Shown here: in pieces, positions 17,311 to 25,255 of the stretch | Layout: each line of letters begins with the position of its first letter | Numbering within the stretch: position 1 is the stretch's first letter | Virus record (IMG/VR): IMGVR_UViG_3300025896_000084 | Span: 1 to 35,769 of that record | Length of the DNA stretch: 35,769 nt | Source of the DNA: a virus | Direction: 5' to 3' (one strand) | Position numbers and translations under genes: made by a program | The notes under the pieces: generated by a model | Database searches by the model: none | The model's input: the letters and a program-made list of their open reading frames with translations, nothing else | What the model was told of the DNA's origin: nothing

Positions 17311-17787
17311 ATGAAGAAAATCCGCCCTCCACGTCGCTACCCAGTCATCACTGAACTTAACGGGGTCGCACCGACTCCCGACACGATTCTGGTGGCCGAC
17401 ACGGACAAGTTTTGCCTTGATCTGGGGGAGGAGGGTATCATGCTGCCAAACGCCCTGCGCACCGACTACGACCGCACCTTTGACATCGGTGTTGTCACTT
17501 CGGTTGGTTCAGGCATCGACGACCTCAAACCGGGCGACGTCATCACATACCGAACATACGCAGCTTACCGGCTCCCCAACGGCCTGTTCCCGCCGTTCAT
17601 GTTCAAGATCGACTACTACGCGGTGATCTGCAAGCTCGGCGAAGATCCTGATTACCTCGCCGAGGCACTCGCTGTCGAAAAACAAGAACTTGAGGCTCCT
17701 CCCGATGCCAAAAAAGAACCAGAGTCCCTCCTCATCCTCCCAGGTCAGGAAGGGTACCACCGCCCCACCGGCAAGATCGTCATCTGA
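17311..17787 (+). CDS. GroES/gp31-like co-chaperonin, copy 2
   Basis: 158 residues, distantly similar in layout to the preceding gene: PTPDTILVADTDKF, a mobile-loop-like stretch ending GIMLPNA, then FDIGVVTSVGSGIDDLKPGDVITY and FMFKIDYYAVICKLGED, the GroES core and closing strand. The insertion YAAYRLPNGLFPPF is longer than in GroES and recalls the extra loop of gp31. The C-terminal 45 residues are acidic and Pro-rich. The leader is A/C-rich (CACGCAACACGACCACC) with no Shine-Dalgarno. The pair may make hetero-oligomers or act on different substrates; this is inference. Confidence 0.6.
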   Translation: MKKIRPPRRYPVITELNGVAPTPDTILVADTDKFCLDLGEEGIMLPNALRTDYDRTFDIGVVTSVGSGIDDLKPGDVITYRTYAAYRLPNGLFPPFMFKIDYYAVICKLGEDPDYLAEALAVEKQELEAPPDAKKEPESLLILPGQEGYHRPTGKIVI

Positions 17788-18085
17788 TCCGGATCTGACC
17801 AAACGCTGGTTGCAGCTTGCTTGGCGCGACGGAGCATTCCTGAGGCTTGAGCTTCAACAGCAGCTTCTCCTGATGCTGGAGATCGACGGCCCGTCACACA
17901 ACGTGACGGTGCGCAATCAAGCCCTGCAGCTCGCGTGGGACAATGGCGTGTTCCTGAAACGTGAGTTCGTTCTTCAACGAGGAGTCCTTGAATACCTCGT
18001 AAGGGCAGAACTTGACAAACGTCAGGAACCTGCTATGTTGGACGCGCCTCAAGAGAACACTAAGCACAGGAAACCAAGTAAATAG
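17705..18085 (+). CDS. Small unknown protein with internal duplication
   Basis: 126 residues from ATG 17705, overlapping the preceding gene by 83 bases in another frame; a TTG at 17690 is possible. After a Ser-rich basic N-terminus, two related helical segments appear: LQLAWRDGAFLRLELQQQ (~40-57) and LQLAWDNGVFLKREFVLQ (~77-94). This duplication, kept despite the frame overlap, argues that the gene is real. The C-terminus is charged. A promoter for the next gene lies inside its last 25 codons. No known family. Confidence 0.6.
   Translation: MPKKNQSPSSSSQVRKGTTAPPARSSSDPDLTKRWLQLAWRDGAFLRLELQQQLLLMLEIDGPSHNVTVRNQALQLAWDNGVFLKREFVLQRGVLEYLVRAELDKRQEPAMLDAPQENTKHRKPSK
18012..18039 (+). promoter_or_regulatory. 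Sigma70-like promoter for the AAA ATPase
   Basis: TTGACA (18012-18017), 16-bp spacer, TATGTT (18034-18039), giving a leader of roughly 55-60 nt before the ATG at 18103. The leader contains CCAAGTAA and no Shine-Dalgarno. The promoter is inside the preceding coding sequence. Confidence 0.6.
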
Positions 18086-18102
18086 CTATTTAGCCACCCC
18101 GA

Positions 18103-19950
18103 ATGAACATCACAATCGACTCCAACCTTCTCAAAGAGCTTGAAAAAGCTGGGATCAAGCACCCGCTGGTGCGGCCAGACACTGACCGTTATTCGAGCGC
18201 CGCCACATTCTCCCTCTACTCTGTGTCCCCCACTTTCCGGGAGAAGCTGCAGAAGCATCTGGCGCGCAACGCGGAAAGCTCTCGTGAGCACAACAAGCTG
18301 CTCCAGAAGATCTCCCAGTTTGAGAAGGTCTGCAAGAGCCCTCGCACCTTCAAGGCCAAGCGCCTGGACGCTCTAGAGGCAGCGCTGACCGGAATCATCA
18401 TGGAATCTGGCAAGAACCGTTTCTTGTGGGACCGTGACAACGGCCTCCCGTGGCTGGTGACCGGAGTCAACTACAAGCCATGCGAACGTGACTGCCCAGC
18501 TACTGTCACCGTCAGCATGGTAGCGACCCGTTGCGGTGAAAACGCCAGCCGGTCCATCGTTTACCACCAGTCCGACATCACGGACGTGCCTGATGCGATC
18601 GTCCCAAACAAGAAGACCGCCTTGGAAATCCTCGATGAGGACGAGGACGAGGAAGGCGACATCACGCTGGTCGGCGTGCCGATCCCACAGAGCGTCCATG
18701 GCATGCTCTACGCCAAGGGTTTCATCATGGAGACGCCGGAGCTGGTGGAGGCCTATGAAGAGCGCATGGCGCGCTGGCGTGTGGTTTACAAGGCCTCCTA
18801 TGAACAGTTCCTGTTCAAGACCGAGGACTTCAGCAGCGACACCCTGGACGTCGATGACGACCGTTGGGACTGGGACTGGAAGAAGAAACAGAAGGGCATC
18901 AGCCAGGGCGTGTTCCGGGTTGTCAACGACGTACCATTCTTCAAGTCCAGGAACAAGGCCATCGTCGAGTATAAGGCCATCCCATCGCTGGCTCGCACGG
19001 TGGATGAAACGTCCACCGAAGAGTTTGATTTGGACGAGGTCGCCAATTTCCGGATTCCAGTCCACCCCTACGTTTACGTGTTCAATCTGGAGACCCACAA
19101 GCACTCGTGGGTGCTGGCCGAGCAGATGTTCGAGTACAAGTACAACAAGCATCTGGTCGAGAAACTGATCTTACCAGAGCGCTTCAAGAAGTTGGTCAAC
19201 ATCCTCGCTACCAACACCGACATTCTGAGCGCTGACATTGTGGCTGGCAAGTCCGCTGGCACGATCATCATGGCGACCGGCGAGCCCGGTCTGGGCAAAT
19301 CTCTGACCGCTGAGGCCACCGCTGAGGCCAAGGGCTCCATCCTTTACAAGGTGCAGTCCGATCAGCTCGGCACTGAGCCAGAGAAGATGGAGGAGCACTT
19401 CAAAGTGATCTTCGCCCGTGCTGAGCGCTGGAAGGCAGTGCTGCTGATCGACGAGTGCGACATCTATGTTCATGAGCGTGGCACCGACATTCAGCAGAAC
19501 GCCATCGTGGGGACCATCCTGCGCACCTTCGAGTATTTCAACGGCCTGATGTTCCTGACGACCAACCGCGACGTCATCATTGACGACGCCGTGATTTCAC
19601 GCTGCGCTGCGGTGATCCGCTACGAGTACCCGACGGACGAGGACGCCCACAAGCTGTTCAGCATCTTTGCCGATCTGTTCGAAATGGCGCTGCCTGACAA
19701 CACTCTGGCAGAGTTCCGCAAGCAGCACCCACGGCTGTCTGGGCGCTCCATCAAAAACGTGCTGCGCCTCACGGCCCGTCGCGGCGTCAAGCTGGCCACC
19801 CTGGAGGATCTGCTGCTGTCCAAGGAGTTCGTGCCATCTGGAGGCCTCGGGCAAACGCAGATCCCGCTGACCAACACGGAACTGCTCGAATTGGTCATGC
19901 AGCGTCCAGGCCTGCTGGACCTCCTGCGCCAGTGCACCAAAACGAAATGA
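18103..19950 (+). CDS. AAA+ ATPase
   Basis: 615 residues. The C-terminal third is a classical AAA module: Walker A GEPGLGKS (~393-400), Walker B VLLIDECD (~446-453), sensor 1 FLTTNRD (~484-490), and an arginine-finger-like ISRCAAVIRYEYP. The N-terminal ~370 residues are an unrecognised domain, acidic near LDEDEDEEGD (~185) and rich in aromatics (RWDWDWKKKQKG ~250). The AAA part resembles FtsH/BCS1/katanin-type remodellers more than helicase loaders, so a role in remodelling protein complexes is likely; substrate unknown. It has its own promoter and is translationally coupled (ATGA) to the phosphoesterase behind it. Confidence 0.88.
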   Translation: MNITIDSNLLKELEKAGIKHPLVRPDTDRYSSAATFSLYSVSPTFREKLQKHLARNAESSREHNKLLQKISQFEKVCKSPRTFKAKRLDALEAALTGIIMESGKNRFLWDRDNGLPWLVTGVNYKPCERDCPATVTVSMVATRCGENASRSIVYHQSDITDVPDAIVPNKKTALEILDEDEDEEGDITLVGVPIPQSVHGMLYAKGFIMETPELVEAYEERMARWRVVYKASYEQFLFKTEDFSSDTLDVDDDRWDWDWKKKQKGISQGVFRVVNDVPFFKSRNKAIVEYKAIPSLARTVDETSTEEFDLDEVANFRIPVHPYVYVFNLETHKHSWVLAEQMFEYKYNKHLVEKLILPERFKKLVNILATNTDILSADIVAGKSAGTIIMATGEPGLGKSLTAEATAEAKGSILYKVQSDQLGTEPEKMEEHFKVIFARAERWKAVLLIDECDIYVHERGTDIQQNAIVGTILRTFEYFNGLMFLTTNRDVIIDDAVISRCAAVIRYEYPTDEDAHKLFSIFADLFEMALPDNTLAEFRKQHPRLSGRSIKNVLRLTARRGVKLATLEDLLLSKEFVPSGGLGQTQIPLTNTELLELVMQRPGLLDLLRQCTKTK

Positions 19951-20720
19951 ACCCACACTTCTGCGCCGATACTCATCTGGGTCACGCCAACGTGATCAAG
20001 CATGATCCGCGCCCATTCGAGAACATCCAGCACCACGACCGCGTGGTGCTGGACTCGTTTCGGGCTCTGCCGACTGGCAATGAGCTGTGGGTGCTCGGTG
20101 ACGTCGCCTTTACAAAGCAGGCTATGGAGGACTTCTTCGCAGCCACGTCGCACCTGCAGGTATTCCTGATCCGTGGCAACCACGACGATGCCCTCGCCTG
20201 GAAGCAACGAGCCAAGTTTCACGCAGCCTACGAGTCCCACTATGTTAAGCGCCAGCTCGGCGAGGAGACGATCAAGTTGTATCTGTCCCATTACTCTCAC
20301 CGTACATGGCGCAACTCCTGCCACGGCTCCTACCACCTGTTTGGGCATTCCCACGGGGCGTTGGAGCCGGTCGGGCGCTCGATGGACGTCGGGATCAACT
20401 GCCTCAACTACGCCCCGATCTCGCTACTCGCGGTGCACGAACGCCTTGCAACGATCGAGCCTGAAAGCCACCACGCCAAGCAGCGCGTCAGCCACCGCTT
20501 CGTCTCCCGGATGGAGAAGGAGCTGCTCGCCAACGAAGAGCGCAAGGGCGACTGGAAGGCCTGGGAACCCAACCCAGGTGAGGCCCTGGGTGAGCTGTCC
20601 GACCACGTCGGCAAGCTCAAGGCGGCGGTCGCCGAGGGCGACAAGGCCCGCGTCTCCGAGTTTACCGCCGACGTTGCCAATCTCTCGATGATGATCGACG
20701 CCCAAAGCGGGCTCCCTTGA
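19947..20720 (+). CDS. Calcineurin-like metallophosphoesterase
   Basis: 257 residues. All metal-binding blocks of the family are visible: ADTHLGH (8-13 region, Asp8 and His10), GDVAF (~51-55), GNHDD (~77-81), SHY (~114-116) and GHSHG (~133-137). The C-terminal ~100 residues are helical and charged, outside the core, possibly an oligomerisation segment. Substrates cannot be told from sequence; small members hydrolyse phosphodiesters or nucleotides. ATG 19947 overlaps the AAA gene stop as ATGA, so it is preferred to the GTG at 19932 and points to co-expression with the ATPase. Confidence 0.88.
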   Translation: MNPHFCADTHLGHANVIKHDPRPFENIQHHDRVVLDSFRALPTGNELWVLGDVAFTKQAMEDFFAATSHLQVFLIRGNHDDALAWKQRAKFHAAYESHYVKRQLGEETIKLYLSHYSHRTWRNSCHGSYHLFGHSHGALEPVGRSMDVGINCLNYAPISLLAVHERLATIEPESHHAKQRVSHRFVSRMEKELLANEERKGDWKAWEPNPGEALGELSDHVGKLKAAVAEGDKARVSEFTADVANLSMMIDAQSGLP

Positions 20721-20742
20721 CACTCCAAGCACCCACACGCCC

Positions 20743-21423
20743 ATGAGCACCACCACGACTCCAACGCCCCACGGGGCAATCATAGCAATCGAAGGCCTGG
20801 AGGGTGTTGGGAAATCCACTCAAGTCGTCTTGCTGGCTGATGCCTTGATGCGCCTCGGCTACGACGTCAAGACGCCACGGGAGCCAGGCGGGACGGGTTT
20901 TGGCGAGGAGGTGCGTCGCATTCTGAAGAATGGGGAGTACAAGCCGGTGCCGAAGGCCGAGCTGCTCATGTTCGAGGCCAGCCGTGCTCAGTTGATCGAG
21001 TCCATGCAGGACCATTTGGAAAAGGGTGGCATCCTGATCATGGACCGGTTCATCTGGTCCACCCTAGCCTACCAAGGAGCTGGCCGTGGCCTCGATTCTG
21101 TGGATATCAGGTTCCTCAATTCCTTCGCGACGTCCGGCGTGCATCCTGACTTGGTGGTGGTGCTCGACCTCACGGTTGCGGAATCGCGTGGCCGGTTGTT
21201 CAAGCGGAACGACATCACGGACAACTTCGAGTCCCTTGCAGATCCGTTCTTCGAGCGTGCCAGAAACTGCTTCATCGAACTGTGCGCCGAGCACTCCGGG
21301 CGCTCCATCTTGCTCGACGCCAGGCAAGAGGTGCCGGTCATCCACACGCGTATTCTGGAAAAGACAGTGTCGATGCTATCGGCCAAAGGAGTCGTCCCGT
21401 CCTCTTCCTCCTGCCAGGCCTGA
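20743..21423 (+). CDS. tmk: Thymidylate kinase
   Basis: 226 residues. dTMP kinase phosphorylates dTMP to dTDP for DNA synthesis. Motifs in order: IAIEGLEGVGKST with the P-loop at 18-26, the dTMP-binding TPREPGGTGFGEEVR (~44-58), and DRFIWSTLAYQGAGRGLD (~101-118), the DR..ST.AYQG.GRG signature of bacterial and phage Tmk. The LID region near RLFKRND is short. The leader CCAAGCACCCACACGCCC has no Shine-Dalgarno. An upstream TTGACA (20718) has no -10 box at the right distance. Ends 0 bases before the stop of the convergent gene. Confidence 0.95.
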   Translation: MSTTTTPTPHGAIIAIEGLEGVGKSTQVVLLADALMRLGYDVKTPREPGGTGFGEEVRRILKNGEYKPVPKAELLMFEASRAQLIESMQDHLEKGGILIMDRFIWSTLAYQGAGRGLDSVDIRFLNSFATSGVHPDLVVVLDLTVAESRGRLFKRNDITDNFESLADPFFERARNCFIELCAEHSGRSILLDARQEVPVIHTRILEKTVSMLSAKGVVPSSSSCQA

Positions 21424-22380
21424 TCACCCGACTGGCGTAACTGCCTGCTTGTTGTAGAGGATCATATGCCTCACACCGCTCTGAAGCGGATCTGTCACGT
21501 AAGCGTCGTAAAACTTCGCCATGTTGGCAACGAACGCGTCTGGACTGCTCTTGTAAAAGTCAGCTGATACGCTCTGGACAGCTTCAGCCATCCCCTGCCT
21601 GAACACCACGTCGATGAACGCTTTTAGGCCGCGCTTGACGTTGCCCTCGCCGTCAGCGTCCCAGTCCCACATCGTCTCTCCGACGTCAGGGGCAGCCATG
21701 ACGAGAGCGCTCGTGATCCGTGCGCTAAATCTGGTCTTGTCGGAAAGAACTCGGGCACCTGGGTTGAGCCTGAACTGGTTGAGCTTGCCGTAGTAAGAGG
21801 CGTCCTCACGGTTGCTCGTCAGATACCACCCAGGACCACGTTGATGATAGGCCTGCGACTGCCCGTCTGTGTCGGTGTTGCCAAACACTCCAGGAACATC
21901 GGTGCCACGGTACCACGGGATGCTGCTTGGGTCGAAGGCCTCAGTCAGCAAGGACTCCGCGAGAATGTCGGCCCGTTTGACCGGCGTGATCTGGACGTCG
22001 TCGGCCTCGAACACCACGCCTGGAATCTTGGTCCAGGAATAGCCGCTGCCGCGTTCGTACACGTGCGGAGGGATGTCAACCTCGAAGGCCTCACGATCGT
22101 CGTAGGCGTACAGGTAAGCGTGGTCGTCTCCGTCCTGCCCTCCCTCGGTGGTGTCGATCCCAGCGTGGGCTAGGATGCTGGCGATTTCAGACGCGATCTC
22201 GTCGCAGGCCCCGCCACCGCCGAACTCCTCGTCCATCCCGTCTTCGTCTTGGTTCCAGGCGTCGTATACCGCTTGGGCCGCCTTCGCCATCGCCGGTGTC
22301 AGTTGTCTGATCCGGTCGTGCAAACTAGACTGCTGGGCTCCTTGGTGGATTTCGAGCAGGGTGCGGCGAATGCTTGTCAT
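21424..22380 (-). CDS. ADP-ribosyltransferase-like phage protein
   Basis: 318 residues from the ATG at 22380; the frame stays open further upstream but would run through the divergent gene. Residues ~57-108 form one conserved-looking unit: GACDEIASEIASIL (Cys59), DDHAYLYAYDD (His87) and EVDIPPHVYE, a possible Cys-His-Asp arrangement. Residues ~155-215 look like an ADP-ribosyltransferase core: WYRGTDVPG, then GPGWYLTSNREDASYYG (182-198) and VLSDKTRFSA. No clear catalytic Glu (ExE) was located, so activity is uncertain. T4 carries ADP-ribosyltransferases (Alt, ModA, ModB) that act on host proteins, so a host takeover role is possible. Alternative: a virion or DNA-ejection protein. Confidence 0.45.
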   Translation of the reverse strand: MTSIRRTLLEIHQGAQQSSLHDRIRQLTPAMAKAAQAVYDAWNQDEDGMDEEFGGGGACDEIASEIASILAHAGIDTTEGGQDGDDHAYLYAYDDREAFEVDIPPHVYERGSGYSWTKIPGVVFEADDVQITPVKRADILAESLLTEAFDPSSIPWYRGTDVPGVFGNTDTDGQSQAYHQRGPGWYLTSNREDASYYGKLNQFRLNPGARVLSDKTRFSARITSALVMAAPDVGETMWDWDADGEGNVKRGLKAFIDVVFRQGMAEAVQSVSADFYKSSPDAFVANMAKFYDAYVTDPLQSGVRHMILYNKQAVTPVG

Positions 22381-22393
22381 AAGGGATTTCTGA

Positions 22394-22422
22394 TATCTAG
22401 CCTTGAAGTGCTCATCCTGCAA
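22394..22422 (-). promoter_or_regulatory. Minus-strand sigma70-like promoter
   Basis: Read on the minus strand: TTGCAG (22417-22422), 17-bp spacer, TAGATA (22394-22399), with the ATG 13 nt further on at 22380. The box lies within the N-terminus of the divergent endonuclease gene. Confidence 0.45.
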
Positions 22423-23719
22423 CTCCCCGTCTAAGTCGCACAAGTCTGGCAAGTGCTCCGACTGTCGCCGTGATGGTTTCAAGGAAAGGTCACTGGCGAT
22501 CTGGGACGACGCGGACGCCAAGGCTGCATGGGCAAAGTCGTGTACCTTCAAGCCGCGCTCAGCGCTGAACCAGCAGGTCGAGACTCTTCTAACCCGGCTC
22601 AATATTCACTACATCACCGAACACGTCATCGGGCCATGGTCATTCGACGTGTTTATCCCGCACTGTGGCCTCCTGATCGAGTGCCAGGGCGAGTATTGGC
22701 ACACGGTGTCCCGCAAGGAGCGCGCCGACCGGGCCAAGGCCACTTACGTGGAGTCGTACACCAAGCTGCGACTCCTGGAGGTGTGGGAGGTCGAGTTTTA
22801 CAAGCAGGGGAGGCTGGAGTACCTGGTCAAGCGCGCCCTCGGACTCCTGGAAGTGCCTCCGCAGAGCAGCGTTGACTTCACGAAGCTCGACTGCCGGGTG
22901 GTTGATCGCCGCGACGCCAGCCAGCTTTACGGATCATCCCATTACCTTGGATCGTGCCGTGGCCGCTGGCACTTTGGTCTTTATCTGGGCGACCTTTTGA
23001 TTGGCGCTTGTTCGTTCGGTCAGTTTCAGCGTAACGAGCAGACCCTCAAATACGAAGGAGCGTCGGAGCTTACCCGGTTCTGCATCGATTCGGCTTATCA
23101 AGTCAAGAACCTGGGGTCGTGGTTCCTATCACGCTCCCTCAAGCTCATCGGGGGTACCGTCGTAACCTATGCGGACCGCACCCAGGGGCATGACGGAGCG
23201 CTGTACAAAGCCACTAACTTCACATTCAGTCACGAGGTACCAAGCGATTACCACTACGTCGATCCGGGTGGTTGGGTGTTGCATAAAAAGACTGTCTGGA
23301 ACCGGTCGGTGTCCATGAAGATGACCGAGGCCGAGTATGCAGCTAAGCATGAGTTGTCGAAGAAATGGGGAGCTGCCAAGCTGTGCTTCATCTTCACGGG
23401 GACGCCTGCCCGGACGCACAAGAACAAACCGCCAGTGCTGCAGCCGCGCAAGGTAGTCAGCGAGGTTGTCGGGAAGGTGGCTCAGCCCGTCCTTGATGTT
23501 GCCTTGATTCAGCAACTCAAGCTCGGCGGGACCTCTGCGGGAGCCCTGGCAACTCAGTTTAGCGTGTCCAGGGCTATGATCTTCCACACTGTGAAGCTTA
23601 GGCTCGTTGACTGTCACGAACACGGTAAGCTCTGGTCCAAGAAGGACTCCTGCCCGAAATGCCGTGCTGTCCAGGGCTCTAAGGCTGGTGGTAAATGGGT
23701 CAAGGACGCGATGTCTTGA
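22403..23719 (+). CDS. Vsr/EDxHD-type nuclease fused to Mom-like domain
   Basis: 438 residues, starting at TTG 22403; an in-frame TGA at 22391 rules out a longer form. Order: zinc knuckle C3-x2-C6 with C18-x2-C21; nuclease ~55-145 with Glu60, Asp82 (SFDVFIP), Glu93/Gln95, His100 (ECQGEYWH) and Asp109, the pattern of EDxHD/DUF559 nucleases used by phage homing endonucleases; then ~160-290 a GNAT-like Mom domain (GRWHFGLYLGDLLIGACSFG, ELTRF, WFLSRSLK, YADRTQGHDGALYKATNF). A helix-turn-helix-like segment (TSAGALATQFSVSRAMIFH, ~380-398) and a Cys/His cluster end the protein. Probably a free-standing homing endonuclease; the Mom-like part may instead modify adenine. Confidence 0.75.
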   Translation: MKCSSCNSPSKSHKSGKCSDCRRDGFKERSLAIWDDADAKAAWAKSCTFKPRSALNQQVETLLTRLNIHYITEHVIGPWSFDVFIPHCGLLIECQGEYWHTVSRKERADRAKATYVESYTKLRLLEVWEVEFYKQGRLEYLVKRALGLLEVPPQSSVDFTKLDCRVVDRRDASQLYGSSHYLGSCRGRWHFGLYLGDLLIGACSFGQFQRNEQTLKYEGASELTRFCIDSAYQVKNLGSWFLSRSLKLIGGTVVTYADRTQGHDGALYKATNFTFSHEVPSDYHYVDPGGWVLHKKTVWNRSVSMKMTEAEYAAKHELSKKWGAAKLCFIFTGTPARTHKNKPPVLQPRKVVSEVVGKVAQPVLDVALIQQLKLGGTSAGALATQFSVSRAMIFHTVKLRLVDCHEHGKLWSKKDSCPKCRAVQGSKAGGKWVKDAMS

Positions 23720-23726
23720 TACAGAT

Positions 23727-23760
23727 GAGCCGGAGGTGCTCCCGAATTCACCTCCGGCTC
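23727..23760. other. 12-bp perfect inverted repeat
   Basis: GAGCCGGAGGTG (23727-23738) pairs with CACCTCCGGCTC (23749-23760) around a 10-nt loop. It lies 8 bases past the endonuclease stop, in the gap to the convergent capsid gene. No T-run follows in either direction, so it may be an mRNA 3' stabiliser or a factor-dependent terminator instead of an intrinsic one. Confidence 0.7.
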
Positions 23761-23776
23761 GCTGCTTATGGCCCTT

Positions 23777-23807
23777 GGGACCGATCCAACCTAGTTAAGT
23801 CGGTCCC
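23777..23807. other. 8-bp inverted repeat after the capsid gene
   Basis: GGGACCGA (23777-23784) pairs with TCGGTCCC (23800-23807) with a 15-nt loop. It is 20 bases beyond the major capsid stop on the minus strand. It lacks a U-tract, so a 3' end-protecting role for abundant capsid mRNA is more likely than simple termination; inference. Confidence 0.55.
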
Positions 23808-23827
23808 ATGGGAATGTGTTTCACGGC

Positions 23828-25255
23828 TTAGCTGCCGAAGCTGGTCGGCATGTTGCTGATGCGGACCGTCGAGTAGTACTTGTTGTTGATCATCGCCTTG
23901 CCGTAGCTGGAGGCGAAACCGCGACGGCTCATGAAGTCGTCCAGCTCGACCGTTGGGGTCGTGAAGAGCAACAGCCAAGGAGCGAAGACGTAGCCCGTGC
24001 GGACGAATTCGTTGCCCTTGTAGCCGACGAGGGTTTCGGTGACGGGGTAACGGGTGTCGCCGTAGAGGTCGAGACGACCCAGCTTGCCCATTTCGTGCGC
24101 ACCTTCGATCTCGGCGTCGTCGTTCTTCGCTTCGAAACCAGCGAGGGTCTCGACGATGTTGGAAGCCTGCTGGCCGAGCAGAGCCCAGTTCGCACGAGCA
24201 CGGTTGGTGCCACGGGCGATGAAGCTGGAAGCACCGACGAGGGCGTCGATGAAGGACAGCTTGTGTTCCTGGAAGCTGATGTAGCTGCCGGTCGGGATGT
24301 TCGCGGACCAGTTGAAGGTACCAGCGCCAGCCTGCTTGCGGACGTCTTCGATCAGCTGACGGTCCACTTCCCAGTGGAGGTGATTGGTCACCGCTGGAGC
24401 CAGCATCGACTCAGCGTTCACCTTGTGGAGAGCGTCGAGAGCCATTGCGGCCTCACGGGTCCAGCGAGCGCGCAGCTTGCGGGTTTCCGCACGGATCGGG
24501 CGGCTCTGGAGCTCAAGGTCCACCTGCTGGGACTCAGGGTTGAGTTCCTGGTGGTAGTTGTAGCTCACTTCGACCGCCGTGCCATCAACTGGCAGGCCGA
24601 CGTCAGAGATCGACACTTCACCGGTCGCGTAATCGACGGAGCCTTTGGCAACCGAAGCCACGTTGTACATGATGCCGTCGCCGCCATCACGATAGACCGC
24701 CGTGTCGGCGACCAGCTGCAGGGTGCCGGGGATCAGAGGGGTGTAGGCCAGGCTGCCGGAGGTGGCAGAGCTGGACACCGCACCGAGCATTTCGGAGGTG
24801 ACGCGGTCGCCGGAGTCCGTGTAACGGTCAGCGTGGCCGGTCAGCGCATCCCAGATCTTGGAGCCGCGAGGGGTGTTGCCCTTGTCCTTGCCGGTCACGA
24901 AGTTCGCGAAGAAGATCAGACCGGTTGGGCCGTCGAGTGGCTGCACCGTGAAGAGCTTCTGGGCGATCAGGTTTTCCGACATGATCGAGATCATCGGCAT
25001 GGCGTACTTGTCCCAAGTGCCAATGTTGGTGCTCGTGGTGTTTTCCACCATGCCGTTGTTGATGGCATTGCGGTAGTTTTCGAGCATGTTGGCAGCGAAA
25101 GCCTTGGTGTAGTCGTCAGGAAGGCCATCGACCATTTCCTTCCAGCCCTTGGCTTCCATGATGTTGCCTTTGGAACCGACGCCCATGGGGGTTTCGGCGA
25201 GTTTGATGCCTCGAACGAGAGTCTCGACGAGTTTGGAGTTGTCAACGTGTGTCAT
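23828..25255 (-). CDS. Major capsid protein (gp23-like)
   Basis: 475 residues, about the size of T4-type major capsid proteins. Recognisable segments: the N-terminal helical propeptide (MTHVDNSKLVETLVRGIKLAE), SENLIAQKLFTVQPLDGPTG (~95-115), the core ELQSRPIRAETRKLRARWT (~250-268) followed by EAAMALDALHKVNAES, and C-terminal FAPWLLLFTTPTVELDDFMSRRGFASSYGKA (quoted in part), a typical end of gp23-like proteins. Assembly uses the adjacent protease-scaffold gene, which would cleave the propeptide. The leader (CCAAGCACTCACCACCC...) is A/C-rich with no Shine-Dalgarno even though this should be the most expressed protein. Two inverted repeats lie downstream. Confidence 0.95.
   Translation of the reverse strand: MTHVDNSKLVETLVRGIKLAETPMGVGSKGNIMEAKGWKEMVDGLPDDYTKAFAANMLENYRNAINNGMVENTTSTNIGTWDKYAMPMISIMSENLIAQKLFTVQPLDGPTGLIFFANFVTGKDKGNTPRGSKIWDALTGHADRYTDSGDRVTSEMLGAVSSSATSGSLAYTPLIPGTLQLVADTAVYRDGGDGIMYNVASVAKGSVDYATGEVSISDVGLPVDGTAVEVSYNYHQELNPESQQVDLELQSRPIRAETRKLRARWTREAAMALDALHKVNAESMLAPAVTNHLHWEVDRQLIEDVRKQAGAGTFNWSANIPTGSYISFQEHKLSFIDALVGASSFIARGTNRARANWALLGQQASNIVETLAGFEAKNDDAEIEGAHEMGKLGRLDLYGDTRYPVTETLVGYKGNEFVRTGYVFAPWLLLFTTPTVELDDFMSRRGFASSYGKAMINNKYYSTVRISNMPTSFGS

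Noticed and set aside
20718-20742. TTGACA before tmk as a promoter
   Set aside because: No -10-like box 15-19 bp downstream; the sequence there is C/A-rich leader, and TTGACA overlaps the previous stop.
22381-22602. Longer N-terminus for the ART-like gene, starting at 22602
   Set aside because: It would overlap the start of the zinc-knuckle endonuclease gene, and a promoter with the right spacing lies between it and ATG 22380.
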